64,000 nt of DNA from XBB1006 sp051877515 (GCA_051877515.1 JBJEIY010000050.1:62001-126000), one strand, 5' to 3'; positions 41,986 through 52,198 are shown, counted from the first letter of the stretch. Notes: generated by a model from the sequence alone, not told the origin. Made by a program: numbers and translations.

Positions 41986-42038
41986 AAAAAAAACCGTCCT
42001 TTTATCCTGTTACATGTATTGTCGGATAAATGGACGGT
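41986..42038 (-). terminator. Terminator that also contains the ribosome site of the next gene
   Basis: A 15-bp stem with one mismatch (41993-42007 with 42024-42038) and 16-nt loop is followed on the minus strand by eight T that end at the ATG of the 1024-residue gene (41985). The 3' arm contains AAGGA eleven bases from that ATG, so the folded hairpin would hide the ribosome site. Confidence 0.8.
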
Positions 42039-42043
42039 ATTCT

Positions 42044-44575
42044 TTAATGTTCTTCTTTGATCACATAGGTCAGGAAAATATTTCCCGCATCCTTAAACAT
42101 CTCCCTGGCACTGTCTATGGATATTGTTTTCACGTCATTATCGGCCGGATTATAATAATCAACCCGGTCTTTGGTATATCCGCAAAGCAGAACCGGTTTA
42201 CTGGCATCTGCCATGGCGTATACCAGATATCCCTGGTCCACATAATAAAACATCTGATCCAGGCTGCAGCCTGTAAGATCCAGGACGGTGGCTCCCGGTA
42301 AAAGTGTCTGCAGGATCTCTTTGGCAGTACGACCGCTGTCCAGCAGTTCCCCTACAGAAATGGATACGCCCTCAGTACCTAAGATCACACTTAATGCCCG
42401 TTCTACATTACCGGTTCCAACTTTAGAGGTATCCACATACATACCCGGCAGGGTATTTTTGTACATGCTCTTAGCCTGCTGCCAAATGTATTGTGCTTTT
42501 CCGTCTACCACCACACCGGTTTGCTCCGATGCTGCTTTCACGGCTTCGGCTTCATTGGGACTGATCAATACTACCTGTCCCTTTGCATAGGCATAATAGT
42601 AGTTTTCTTCCCCTGTATTTTCTATCTCCATAGTGCGGTTATCTTTATATGCCACCAGTTTGGCAGCCAGTAAGTTTGGATTCTGGTCTGCAATCCCTGC
42701 CGACATCTGGATTGTTACCTGTGTCTGTTTCTTTTCACTGACTACCAGCTGCAGTGTCGTTGTTTCTTCGGAATCTCCCTTCATATTCATGATGGTATCC
42801 TGGCTGATGGGAACGTAACTTCCACCGGAGTATTTTACACGCTCTAATCGGATCGTATAGCCCTCTGTGGTCACATCTATGATGTAAATGTTTTTCTTAT
42901 GATAGTCTTTCTTGATCTCTCCGTCTTCACCCAGGATCTCCACTGTATGCATCGGGAAAATGGTTACTCCGGATACCCCGGCAGAAACCTGTTTTCGTTT
43001 CGCCCTTCCCAGAATGAGATCCGTTTCCATAAATCCCAAAGGACGAATGTATTCATTGTCCTTGGCCCGGATGATCTGTTCTGTTCCCGTTGCCATATTA
43101 TACAGGTGGAGGATTTCTCCTGCATCAGCGTTTCCTCCTTCAATCCATGCCAGACGGCTGTTATCGGGTGAAACGCAGAACCATTTCTCCCCATTTCCCT
43201 GGGCCAGTACTTTTTTCTTACGGGTATTCAGATCGATCTGATAGATGATTCCTTCCGTCATAATATAAAACTGATTGTTATCATTTACATACATGACTTT
43301 TCCCAGAACCTCATCAATCATCTGGTAAGATTTATTAAAGGGGATCCATACCAGCTCTTCGATGGTATTTACGATACTGTCATAATGGAAAACGGAAATC
43401 CCCACAACACCCTCGTGAATTCCCCGGTTCATATAACCATACACAATGAAATCCATACTTCCCGTTTCATCTACCCGGATGATACGGATACTGTGCTGGC
43501 TGTTATTCTCCCTTAAGTCAATCTGTTCATATCCGCGGAAGCTGAATACTCTGGACAGGCTTTTATTAAGGTTATTGTATTCCCACAGATCTCCCTCCTG
43601 TACAAAACCGAGAATGGTGCCGGTTTCATTGCTGATGTAGTTTACCTCTTCGGAACGGATCCCCAGATTGATACCGCTTGGAGTAAAATTGTCTCCGTCC
43701 TCCCGGAAGATCTGGTTTACGGTCCGTTGGAAATCTAACAGAAACATCCTCTCCTGTCCGTAACGGATCCGATAGTATTCTTCTACGTTATAATACTCCG
43801 CCTCTCCATTGCTTCCCTTGGAACCCAGCACATAAGACAGGATCACCACGCTGTACTCTTTCTTGACCTCTTTCACGGAAGTCTGTACCGGACCTACTAC
43901 GGAACAGTCCAAATCCGCCCAGAATAACTGATCCAGGGAAGAATGGATATCCACCATGTGAAGGTCGTTGTTGGCACGAACACTGTCCGGTTCCATATAT
44001 GTGCTTAATTCCCGCTGATTATCTTTATCAAAGGTTTTTTCGTGAAAATCCCAGGCAAAAGTTATGCACTCCTTTACATGCATCTGCTTCGGGATGATGA
44101 TCCTTGTATAATAATTGATCTGCTTTTTCCCGATACCCAGTTGAATGATCATCTGGTACTCCACGTTTTCATCCAGCAGATTCTGGATCTGAAACGTGGT
44201 ATCAATAGACTGACCGTTTTTTTCATACCGGGTAACCTCGGTATCCTCCACAAGCCGGCTGGAATCCAGTGTCCGGATCTCATAGCGGATACTGTCTATG
44301 CTGCTTCCATAGGTATCTATATGAACAGGAAGTATCAGATCCTCACTTAAGGCTGTAATGGTATCCCTGGTATATACGGGATCCATCTCATAATCGTAGC
44401 CGTACAGAGGGTTTATCTGCTTTTCTTCTTCCACAAAATAAAGTACCGGTAGGGTGGCATCTGACATGGTGGTGGTAAGATCTTCTCCCTCGGAATTAAA
44501 TACCAGCTCCAGAATGATTACCGCTGCCACAAAAATCCCTGCCAGACAGCCTGCCTTTATGAACCCTTTTTTCAT
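42044..44575 (-). CDS. Large membrane-anchored extracellular protein with degenerate C39-like domain
   Basis: An 843-residue protein with one N-terminal membrane helix (residues 8-27). Residues 50-200 look like a beta domain and 330-560 have propeller-like strands (DNSRLAWIEGGNADAGEILH). Residues 730-843 resemble the peptidase C39-like fold (VERALSVILGTEGVSISVGEL, YYVDQGYLVYAM, CGYTKDRVDYYNP). The catalytic Cys and His positions of that fold are not kept, so the domain is probably a binding module. It overlaps the methyltransferase gene upstream by 4 bp. Function is unknown. Confidence 0.7.
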   Translation of the reverse strand: MKKGFIKAGCLAGIFVAAVIILELVFNSEGEDLTTTMSDATLPVLYFVEEEKQINPLYGYDYEMDPVYTRDTITALSEDLILPVHIDTYGSSIDSIRYEIRTLDSSRLVEDTEVTRYEKNGQSIDTTFQIQNLLDENVEYQMIIQLGIGKKQINYYTRIIIPKQMHVKECITFAWDFHEKTFDKDNQRELSTYMEPDSVRANNDLHMVDIHSSLDQLFWADLDCSVVGPVQTSVKEVKKEYSVVILSYVLGSKGSNGEAEYYNVEEYYRIRYGQERMFLLDFQRTVNQIFREDGDNFTPSGINLGIRSEEVNYISNETGTILGFVQEGDLWEYNNLNKSLSRVFSFRGYEQIDLRENNSQHSIRIIRVDETGSMDFIVYGYMNRGIHEGVVGISVFHYDSIVNTIEELVWIPFNKSYQMIDEVLGKVMYVNDNNQFYIMTEGIIYQIDLNTRKKKVLAQGNGEKWFCVSPDNSRLAWIEGGNADAGEILHLYNMATGTEQIIRAKDNEYIRPLGFMETDLILGRAKRKQVSAGVSGVTIFPMHTVEILGEDGEIKKDYHKKNIYIIDVTTEGYTIRLERVKYSGGSYVPISQDTIMNMKGDSEETTTLQLVVSEKKQTQVTIQMSAGIADQNPNLLAAKLVAYKDNRTMEIENTGEENYYYAYAKGQVVLISPNEAEAVKAASEQTGVVVDGKAQYIWQQAKSMYKNTLPGMYVDTSKVGTGNVERALSVILGTEGVSISVGELLDSGRTAKEILQTLLPGATVLDLTGCSLDQMFYYVDQGYLVYAMADASKPVLLCGYTKDRVDYYNPADNDVKTISIDSAREMFKDAGNIFLTYVIKEEH

Positions 44576-45780
44576 TTTTTCTCCTCATCCAATAACTGAC
44601 TTAACAGGGGTGTTACCCCTAAATAGGACATTGCCTTACGGTAATCCGGTCCCTCCTTCTTTCCTACCCTGATCTTGGGTTTTCCGGTGGATTTGACAGC
44701 CCGGATCAAAATGTTCTTAGGCGTATGTTCCATATCAATAAATTCTAAGAGCTGTACCTGGTACCCCTGCTCTTTTAAAATCTCGGCACGCATAGCATCT
44801 GTAAACAGTGCCGCACTTCTTTCCTGAATGATCCCGTAAGAAAAGAGTGCGGCCAGATCATGCTGCTTTTTCTCTTTTTTCATCTGCCGGTTTAGCTCAT
44901 GCTGGCAGCAGGGAACGGATAAAATAATACCTGCTCCCCATTTTACCGCTTTATATAAAGCATAGTCTGTTGCAGTATCACAGGCATGAAGGGTCACTAC
45001 CATATCTACGGCATTTACCTGCTCATAGTCTGCAATATCGCCGGTTAAAAACATCAGCTTTTCATATCCGTATCTGTCTTTTAATTCATTGCAATGCCGG
45101 ATCACGTCTTCTTTTAAATCCAATCCGATCATTCGGATATCCATCCCCAGTTTTTCATGGAGATAATAATACATGGCAAAAGTAAGATACGACTTTCCGC
45201 AACCAAAGTCAAGGATTACCGCTTCCCGATCTTTGGGAAGACAATCCTCCACATCTTTGATAAATTCCAGAAAACGATTGATCTGACGGAATTTGTCATA
45301 TTTTGACTCAACAATTTTACCCTGTTTTGTCATGACCCCCAGATCCACCAGAAAGGGTACATTTTCCCCCGCTTCGATCAGATATTCTTTCTTCCGGTTG
45401 TGGCTTAGTACTTCCGATGAAGCCGTAAAACCGGCTGTAGTTTCGGCCGGGCTTTTCTTTTTTTTCTTAATGGTCATGGTTCCTTTTTTACTGACCAAAA
45501 CCGTGGCGGACATGGTGGCAGAACTTAGCTGAAGCTGCTTAAATCCTTCCATTTGATGGAGGATCGTTTTCAACGCATCCTCCACTGCCAGGTTTTCATG
45601 GAATACCTGTTTTTCCGTATAGTTTGCCACTTGGAAACACAGTTTATTCTGTAGCAGAATGGGGCGGATGTGAATTTTCTTCACTCCGCCCTTCTGTCTT
45701 GGGTTACTGATCACGATCTGCTGTAATTGATCATTCATCTGAGATTCTAATAGTTCTTTTAATTCGTCCATATTCATCAA
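44572..45780 (-). CDS. Class I SAM-dependent methyltransferase
   Basis: A 402-residue protein. The SAM-binding domain begins near residue 190 with VILDFGCGKSYLTFAMYYYL, then MIGLDLKEDVIRHCN and VTLHACDTATDYALYKAV. The motif SVPCCQHEL is typical of the METTL25-like/Methyltransf_32 group. The N-terminal 120 residues are a separate domain. The substrate is unknown, perhaps RNA or protein. It overlaps the glgB stop by 4 bp and the next gene by 4 bp, so three genes form one operon. Confidence 0.88.
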   Translation of the reverse strand: MMNMDELKELLESQMNDQLQQIVISNPRQKGGVKKIHIRPILLQNKLCFQVANYTEKQVFHENLAVEDALKTILHQMEGFKQLQLSSATMSATVLVSKKGTMTIKKKKKSPAETTAGFTASSEVLSHNRKKEYLIEAGENVPFLVDLGVMTKQGKIVESKYDKFRQINRFLEFIKDVEDCLPKDREAVILDFGCGKSYLTFAMYYYLHEKLGMDIRMIGLDLKEDVIRHCNELKDRYGYEKLMFLTGDIADYEQVNAVDMVVTLHACDTATDYALYKAVKWGAGIILSVPCCQHELNRQMKKEKKQHDLAALFSYGIIQERSAALFTDAMRAEILKEQGYQVQLLEFIDMEHTPKNILIRAVKSTGKPKIRVGKKEGPDYRKAMSYLGVTPLLSQLLDEEKK

Positions 45781-47669
45781 TATTTAAAAATAACCGCTTC
45801 ATATCCCTTTAGCGGATATGCAAAGGAATATTCTCTTGCATCACATTCCTGTTTCTCGGCAATAAACTCCTCTTTATCGCAAAGACTTTCCGATCCGAAC
45901 TGACTGCAGGCACTTGTCAGAAGCTTTGTGTATTTCTTTTTCCTGGGCACTCCAACCCTGAAATCCGGTCTGTCCACCGGTGTGAAATTTAATACTACAA
46001 GGATATTATTCCGCTTCGTGGGACTTTTACGGATAAAGCTGAAAATACTCCGGTCCCCGTCTGTGCTGTTGATCCATTCAAATCCTTCCCAGTCATGATC
46101 ATGGCTATACAGGGCAGGATATTTTCTGTATAGCTGCAACAGAGAACGCATAAACTGTTGCACCATCCGGTGTTCCGGCTGATCAAGCAGGAACCAGTCT
46201 AATTCCCTCTCTTCGCTCCACTCCCGGCGCTGTGCAATATCCTGACCCATGAACAACAATTTTTTACCGGGATGCGTCATCAGGTAACAATACCCCAGCA
46301 TGAGGTTCCGAAATTTATCAAATCCCAGGCCCGGCATTTTTTCCAGCATGGAGCACTTTAAGTGTACAACCTCGTCATGGGATAGTACCAGGATAAATTT
46401 CTCACTTTCATTGTAGCTCATGCCAAATGTCATCAGATGATGATTATATTTACGAAATAGCGGATCCAGCTTCATATACTCTAAAAAGTCATGCATCCAT
46501 CCCATATTCCATTTGTAGGTAAATCCTAAGCCCCCCTCTTTGGCGGGAGCTGTTACCTTAGGCCATGCTGTACTTTCCTCGGCAATCATCATGACAGAAG
46601 GATACTTCTTTTTCATGATGCTGTTTAAATGGCGGAAAAACTCAATGGCTTCGAGATTCTTATTCTCACCGTATTGGTTGGGAACCCATTGTCCGTCCTG
46701 CTTTCCGTAATCCAGATACAGCATGGATGCCACCGCATCCACCCGCAGTCCGTCTATATGGAACTCTTTTACCCAGTATAGTGCACTTCCGATAAGGAAA
46801 TTAATGACTTCATTTTTCCCGTAATCAAAAATCTTGGTTCCCCAGTCCGGATGTTCCCCTTTGCGGGGATCCGCATATTCATATAAGGGTTCTCCATCAA
46901 AATCTGCCAGTCCATGGGCATCTCTCGGAAAATGAGCCGGTACCCAGTCCAGGATCACCCCTATTCCGGCCTGATGAAGCTGATCCACCAGATACGCAAA
47001 ATCCTCCGGTCTTCCATAGCGGGAGGTGGGAGCATAATAACCTGTAACCTGGTAGCCCCAGGAACCATCGTAAGGATATTCACAAATACCCATGAGCTCT
47101 ACATGCGTGTAACCCATTTCCTTTACATAGGGAATCAGCACTCCGGCCAGTTCCCGGTAACTATACAGGGCCTCATCCTCTTCCCGCCCGGGATGGCGCA
47201 TAAAGGAGCCGGGATGGACTTCCAGGATCGCCATAGGATGGTCGGTCTTTGCTTTTTCATCACGATTCCGGATCCACTTTCTATCCTTCCACCGATGCGG
47301 TAATTCCGGTACAACAATGGAGGCTGTATCCGGCCGGACTTGGGCATAGCGGGCATAGGGATCTGCTTTATATAACTTCCGCCCGTCTCTGGTGGTAATA
47401 CAGAACTTGTACATCGCACCACTTTCTACCCCGGGAATAAACAATTCATAAATACCACCTTCCGATGGTGTTCCCATATCATGAATCCCATCTGTCCAGT
47501 CGTTGAACTGACCTACGACACTGACAGCTTTTGCATGAGGCGCCCAAACTGCAAAAAAGCAGCCATTTTTCCCGCTGCTTTTTCCCAGATGTGCCCCTAG
47601 TTTATGATATATCTCATAATGTGTTCCTTCTCCAAACAGATAGCAATCCATTTCTGTGATATATTTCAT
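45777..47669 (-). CDS. glgB: 1,4-alpha-glucan branching enzyme
   Basis: A 630-residue GH13 enzyme that makes alpha-1,6 branches in glycogen. An N-terminal CBM48 domain (CFFAVWAPHAKAVSVVGQFN) precedes the barrel. Catalytic residues are Asp in DGLRVDAVASMLYLDYG, Glu in MIAEESTAWP and Asp in VLSHDEVVH. No other glycogen gene is adjacent. The gene starts 17 bp after the TPR/ATPase protein gene. Confidence 0.96.
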   Translation of the reverse strand: MKYITEMDCYLFGEGTHYEIYHKLGAHLGKSSGKNGCFFAVWAPHAKAVSVVGQFNDWTDGIHDMGTPSEGGIYELFIPGVESGAMYKFCITTRDGRKLYKADPYARYAQVRPDTASIVVPELPHRWKDRKWIRNRDEKAKTDHPMAILEVHPGSFMRHPGREEDEALYSYRELAGVLIPYVKEMGYTHVELMGICEYPYDGSWGYQVTGYYAPTSRYGRPEDFAYLVDQLHQAGIGVILDWVPAHFPRDAHGLADFDGEPLYEYADPRKGEHPDWGTKIFDYGKNEVINFLIGSALYWVKEFHIDGLRVDAVASMLYLDYGKQDGQWVPNQYGENKNLEAIEFFRHLNSIMKKKYPSVMMIAEESTAWPKVTAPAKEGGLGFTYKWNMGWMHDFLEYMKLDPLFRKYNHHLMTFGMSYNESEKFILVLSHDEVVHLKCSMLEKMPGLGFDKFRNLMLGYCYLMTHPGKKLLFMGQDIAQRREWSEERELDWFLLDQPEHRMVQQFMRSLLQLYRKYPALYSHDHDWEGFEWINSTDGDRSIFSFIRKSPTKRNNILVVLNFTPVDRPDFRVGVPRKKKYTKLLTSACSQFGSESLCDKEEFIAEKQECDAREYSFAYPLKGYEAVIFKY

Positions 47670-47686
47670 AGCTGCACCTTCCTGTC

Positions 47687-49921
47687 TTACTCAAAATCTT
47701 TTTCGTGAATGATTATTTTTCCTTCCTCTGTATGTTTCTTTCTGAATGCCTTCGTTAAGCCGCCTTTGGAGGCCCGGTTCATGGCTTCATCCATGATCTC
47801 TTTTACTTCCGCAACATAAGTTGCCCGGTCCACCTTCTGTATATTACTGATCCGCTTATAAAGGGCAAGAATTGCAATCTCTTCAATCTCATAGCCGGCT
47901 TCCTGTGCATAGCTTTTTGCAAAATGAACTAATTCATCACTGGTAAATACCGGAATGGTAATCTTTTGATCAAATTTCTTTGTTAAGGACTGGGAGATTG
48001 CCATGGCCTGGCGCAATCCTGCAGCGGTATCTTCCATGATCACGGTAACGCCACCGGCAGCCCCTTCCATTGCCAATGCCAGAGCCTCCGCCGTATCCCG
48101 GTTTAAATCTCCGGCTTTTTCTATGATCAGATATCCTCCCCTGACTTTACCCATCAGGCTCAAGATATTCTTCTGGTTTAATACCGATGCTTTTATCTTT
48201 CCAACCCGCTGGCCCATAGAGGGTTGTTCTGTATGCAATGCCTTGATCAGGTCCAATGCCAGGGCCGTTTTACCGGATCCTCGTCCGCCTTCAATGATGA
48301 GATTGCCGGTGGAAGAATTGCCGGTTAAATGATTCCGGATCATGGCATCCATGGTCTGGCAGAGTTGTTTTTCCATACCGTCTACCTTCAGGAAATATGC
48401 AAAGTATTCCTTCTGCTTATCCGTTAAAAAGGTTATCCTGTGCGGCTTTTCCTCTTCCTCCTCTGTATCCGGTTCGTCATCCTCCTCTGCCGCATCCCGG
48501 GGTTCTTCTATGGACTCTTCGTCTGCCTCGGGCTCTTCGTACGTGTCTTTTTCTTCCTTTAAATCCGACTCCTCGTACGCGCTTTCCTCTTCCTCATAAT
48601 CCGGCTCTCCGAATGCGCCCTCCTCTTCCCGTAGATCAGGCTCTTTGTATTCGATTTCATCTTCCGGGATTTCATCCAGCTTTTTGGTATACTGCTCTTC
48701 CATCAGCTGTTGAGGTGTCTTTCCTGCCTCCAGCTGCGGAATCACATCCTGAAGCCGATCCATAATGTTTTCTGCCTCTTTCAAAGCTCTTGCTTTTGCA
48801 GACTCCAGACGTTTCTGCTCTGCCACCTCCATGGCCGCCTGTGCTGCCTGTTTGGTCTTTTCCCACTCTTTTAAGACCTCTTCTATACTCATCTGTCCTG
48901 TGATCTGTTTTTCAAAAGTTGGCTGCTCCGGAACCTGAAGGCTCATCTGTCCTCCCTGTTCCTCCGCCAGCATTTCCTGAAAATCAATCTTCAAGGATCC
49001 GTCAATCTCTTCATCCGTTTCTATATGCCCGAATCTGTCATCCTCTTCCGGAAGTTTGTTTTCTTCAGGGATCTTCAGATAAGGAATGGTATTCACCAGC
49101 TCCTTGATCTGCTCCATGTGACTTGAGACGGTTTCCTTCTCTGTGGCCTCCATGATCTTTTTCATGTTCTCTGCCAGTTCCTGTTGAAGATTGACGGTAT
49201 TAAAAGTCGGTGACGGTATCTCCACCTGTGGGATCACTCTGGCCTCGGACAGGATCTCTCCACTCATTAACTCGTCATCCGGATTTACTTCCACTTTTCC
49301 GCTGCGATTCTGCTTGATCCGGCGGAATTTCTTTTCCTGCTCGGCTGTTAAAGGCTGGTAAAGCATCTTTAATTCCAATGCTTTCTCCACAAACTTTCCT
49401 TCTCCGTACCAAAGAATCAATTCATCACATAAATCCACACATTTTCCTGCCATTCCGGCTTTGTGGTACAGGGCAGCCAATTCATAGGTCCATCGTTCCG
49501 AGCTCTCCCTCTCCTTAAACTCTTCCAGAATGCTGATAAGCTCTGCTACCGAAGCTCCCTTCGCCTGTGCGATCTGATATTTCAGGATGTAGCGCATATT
49601 GTCCGTAGGCGCGATTCCTACGAATTCATCATAATACTCTTCCGCTTCATCAATGTCCCCGGATTTCACTGCCACCAGGGCAAGACGATACACAATGGTT
49701 CTTCCGATAGGCGAACGGTCATAGGCTTCCCGCAGCATCGCTTTACTCTCTTCGTAACGGTGCGCCTTTTCATATACTTCGCCGGCAAGACAAAGGGCGG
49801 ATACCATCCTGACCTTTTTCCAGTTGATAGAATCAACGATCTGCGCAGCCTCGTCAATCTTTCCTTCGGAAAGCTTTTTTCTGATTTCATCCAGTTTTAA
49901 TTTATACTCATATCTATCCAT
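47687..49921 (-). CDS. TPR protein with acidic repeats and C-terminal P-loop ATPase-like domain
   Basis: A 744-residue protein with the ATG at 49921 after GAGGGTGGG. Residues 1-190 are TPR-like helix pairs (KIDEAAQIVDSINWKKVR, RYEESKAMLREAYDRSP, DIDEAEEYYDEFVG). Residues 400-510 are very acidic and contain four imperfect 12-13-residue units of the form E-P-D-L/Y-E-E-E. Residues 540-744 are an AAA-like domain with Walker A GGRGSGKTALAL. It has no signal peptide. The function is unknown; it may load or regulate partner proteins. Confidence 0.78.
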   Translation of the reverse strand: MDRYEYKLKLDEIRKKLSEGKIDEAAQIVDSINWKKVRMVSALCLAGEVYEKAHRYEESKAMLREAYDRSPIGRTIVYRLALVAVKSGDIDEAEEYYDEFVGIAPTDNMRYILKYQIAQAKGASVAELISILEEFKERESSERWTYELAALYHKAGMAGKCVDLCDELILWYGEGKFVEKALELKMLYQPLTAEQEKKFRRIKQNRSGKVEVNPDDELMSGEILSEARVIPQVEIPSPTFNTVNLQQELAENMKKIMEATEKETVSSHMEQIKELVNTIPYLKIPEENKLPEEDDRFGHIETDEEIDGSLKIDFQEMLAEEQGGQMSLQVPEQPTFEKQITGQMSIEEVLKEWEKTKQAAQAAMEVAEQKRLESAKARALKEAENIMDRLQDVIPQLEAGKTPQQLMEEQYTKKLDEIPEDEIEYKEPDLREEEGAFGEPDYEEEESAYEESDLKEEKDTYEEPEADEESIEEPRDAAEEDDEPDTEEEEEKPHRITFLTDKQKEYFAYFLKVDGMEKQLCQTMDAMIRNHLTGNSSTGNLIIEGGRGSGKTALALDLIKALHTEQPSMGQRVGKIKASVLNQKNILSLMGKVRGGYLIIEKAGDLNRDTAEALALAMEGAAGGVTVIMEDTAAGLRQAMAISQSLTKKFDQKITIPVFTSDELVHFAKSYAQEAGYEIEEIAILALYKRISNIQKVDRATYVAEVKEIMDEAMNRASKGGLTKAFRKKHTEEGKIIIHEKDFE

Positions 49922-50008
49922 TTTCCCACCCTCGTTGTGCACAAATAGGTACTTTATCCGAATTTATATTATATATAGCAAGTGTATCACATTTACCGCT
50001 ATTATGTC

Positions 50009-50064
50009 AAAAAAAAGTGTCGTAAAAACCACTAGATATATAGATTTTGCGATTTTTACGACAC
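50009..50064 (-). terminator. Terminator of the AI-2E-type permease gene
   Basis: A perfect 12-bp stem (50017-50028 with 50053-50064) has a 24-nt loop and is followed on the minus strand by eight T. It lies 12 bp after the permease stop. The stem sequence gtgtcgtaaaa resembles the element's arm sites, but here it is part of an inverted repeat. Confidence 0.8.
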
Positions 50065-50075
50065 AATATTTAGTT

Positions 50076-51416
50076 TTATTTGTATTTCAGCTTTCGCGTT
50101 TCTTCATCCAGAAAATCCACTTCCAGGAAATCCTCGGAACGCTGCGGCATATTCTTTTTTCTTAGGCAATGCATCACGATTTCATTGAGAATATAATATA
50201 TAACCGCAAAGGTCGGTACTCCAAACAGCATTCCCCAGAAACCGAACAATCCGCCGCCCAGCAGAATGGCAAATAGTACCCAGAAGGAAGATAATCCCGT
50301 TGACTCTCCCAGGATCTTTGGACCGATGATGTTTCCGTCTATCTGCTGGATGATCAAAATGATCACCAGAAACTGCAAAGCCTTTATTGGACTTTCCAAC
50401 AGAATAAGTAAAAAGCTTGGAACAGCTCCGATATAAGGTCCAAAAAAGGGAATCACATTGGTTACACCCACTACCACACTGACAAGTAATGCATATGGCA
50501 TATGCACAACCAAAAGTACAATGTAGCAGAGAACTCCGATGATAATGGAATCAATTATTTTTCCTGTTACAAACCCAATAAAGATCTTCTGGCTTTTTCT
50601 GGCGGTTCTGATGATGGTATTGCTGGTTTTCGCCGGGAATAATCCGAAGATGGTCTTTTTGGAGATCCCAACAAAATGATCCTTTTCCATCAGCACATAT
50701 ATACATACGATCAAACCGATAAAGAAATTAATGATCCCCTTGGCAAATACAATGATTCCACCGGTAACCTGGGTAATGATCTCTTTGGACTGGGGCAGCA
50801 ACTCTGATTGCAGCCATGTCTCCACATATCCTGTGACTTCCTGCAGGATTGTGTCTGCATATTTTGCCAGCATTTCATCTTTCTCCAGGATGTGCTGGAT
50901 CCAGACAGAGGTCTTTTGGGCCTGATCCGGCAGGGAAATTACCAGTCCTTCTATGGTCTCATATAACTGCGGTAGCAGGATTTTAACCATTAACATCAGA
51001 AACAATAGCAGAATCACCATGGCAGTGAAAACACCCAGACCCCGGCTTAGTCTCTTAATGGTTTGATTTCCTTTTACACTCCTGTCTGCAAAAAGGATCA
51101 ATCCTTCCTGCACCTTGTTGACCAGTGGATTTAATAGATAAGCAAACAGAACACCTATCAGGATTGGCTGTAAAATAGTCAATACCCGGGTAATGTTTTC
51201 TGATGCCCCATCATACCTTGCAAACAAAAAATATACAATAATACAGCAGGATAAGACAATGAAGGCAGTCAATCCAATGGCCAGATAGGGCCGGATATTC
51301 CAGACAGTCAGGTTCTTTTTCTCCTGCCGCTTTATGGCTCTGACAGATCTTATTTCCTTCTGCTCGTCTATGCTTTGTTCTGTCATTCTATTATGATTCG
51401 GATTCATTTTTTTCAT
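50076..51416 (-). CDS. AI-2E family transporter (UPF0118 permease)
   Basis: A 446-residue polytopic membrane protein with about eight helices. The family signatures are LLNPLVNKVQEGL, IVCIYVLMEKDHFVG and VVGVTNVIPFFGPYIGAVP near residue 320. Family members export autoinducer-2 or exchange Na+/H+; the activity here cannot be set from sequence. Its start overlaps the upstream coiled-coil gene by 26 bp. Confidence 0.92.
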   Translation of the reverse strand: MKKMNPNHNRMTEQSIDEQKEIRSVRAIKRQEKKNLTVWNIRPYLAIGLTAFIVLSCCIIVYFLFARYDGASENITRVLTILQPILIGVLFAYLLNPLVNKVQEGLILFADRSVKGNQTIKRLSRGLGVFTAMVILLLFLMLMVKILLPQLYETIEGLVISLPDQAQKTSVWIQHILEKDEMLAKYADTILQEVTGYVETWLQSELLPQSKEIITQVTGGIIVFAKGIINFFIGLIVCIYVLMEKDHFVGISKKTIFGLFPAKTSNTIIRTARKSQKIFIGFVTGKIIDSIIIGVLCYIVLLVVHMPYALLVSVVVGVTNVIPFFGPYIGAVPSFLLILLESPIKALQFLVIILIIQQIDGNIIGPKILGESTGLSSFWVLFAILLGGGLFGFWGMLFGVPTFAVIYYILNEIVMHCLRKKNMPQRSEDFLEVDFLDEETRKLKYK

Positions 51417-52161
51417 TTTCCTTCGTTTCCTCCGCAGACTCTTTCTTCTGCTGTGACATCTTCCACTTAAAATAATTCGAGTTGGTATCTACTTTAATCT
51501 CCGGCTTTTCCGTCTTTTTCTCCTCTTTTATCTTTGGAGTGCCGTCTTCATTTAACCCCATCTGCTCAAAATACTGTTTGTTGATCTTTATCTCCGGCTT
51601 TGGAAAAACAGCTGTCTGGGGACTATGATACCCTGAAACTTCTTCTTTTTTCTTTTTTTCCTGTTCCTGCTCAATGATCCTGCGCCGGTCATTCAACAAA
51701 TTCAGATATAGATTGCTGTCCCTCAGATCAAATAGAATATCCTGCAATTCTTTCTGGTTTGCCCGGATCTGATCCTGTTGTGTGCGAAGTTTTTTCTCAA
51801 AATCCACATACAACTGCTCTACGGATTTCTCACTCTGGTTCAGGATACGGATCAACCGTGTGATCGCTTCATCCGTATAAAGAACCGATGCAGAATACAC
51901 ATCCTCAGCCTTGGCGGTTGCATCATCCATGGTTTTCTCATATTCTTTCTTGAGCTGATAACGGGCTTCTTTCTTTTGCATACTACTTAGTTCAAACTCA
52001 TCCAGCATATCATAGAAGCATTTGCTTACATCATTTAACTTTGAAAACAGAACAGTCTTATCCAATACCACCTGATTGGGATCCCCTTTCAGGGTGGGAC
52101 ATTCGGAAACCATAATATGAATTTCTTTCAGGATCTTTTCTAAATTGTTCTGTGCACTCAT
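51391..52161 (-). CDS. Coiled-coil cytoplasmic protein of unknown function
   Basis: A 256-residue protein. Residues 40-180 are predicted coiled coil (KKEARYQLKKEYEKTMDD, SEKSVEQLYVDFEKKLRTQQ, NDRRRIIEQEQEKKKKEE). The last 75 residues are Lys/Glu-rich and likely disordered. There is no signal peptide and I do not recognise the family. It shares an operon with the downstream permease and has its own promoter at 52199-52227. Confidence 0.7.
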   Translation of the reverse strand: MSAQNNLEKILKEIHIMVSECPTLKGDPNQVVLDKTVLFSKLNDVSKCFYDMLDEFELSSMQKKEARYQLKKEYEKTMDDATAKAEDVYSASVLYTDEAITRLIRILNQSEKSVEQLYVDFEKKLRTQQDQIRANQKELQDILFDLRDSNLYLNLLNDRRRIIEQEQEKKKKEEVSGYHSPQTAVFPKPEIKINKQYFEQMGLNEDGTPKIKEEKKTEKPEIKVDTNSNYFKWKMSQQKKESAEETKENEKNESES

Positions 52162-52198
52162 GATCGTTTGCTTCCTTCTTGTATTTTATCTATCTTCT

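Noticed and set aside
50009..50064. tgtcgtaaaa at 50018 as another integrase arm site or a second attachment site
   Set aside because: It forms a perfect 12-bp inverted repeat with a T-run, so it is a terminator stem, and no other att sequence is nearby.
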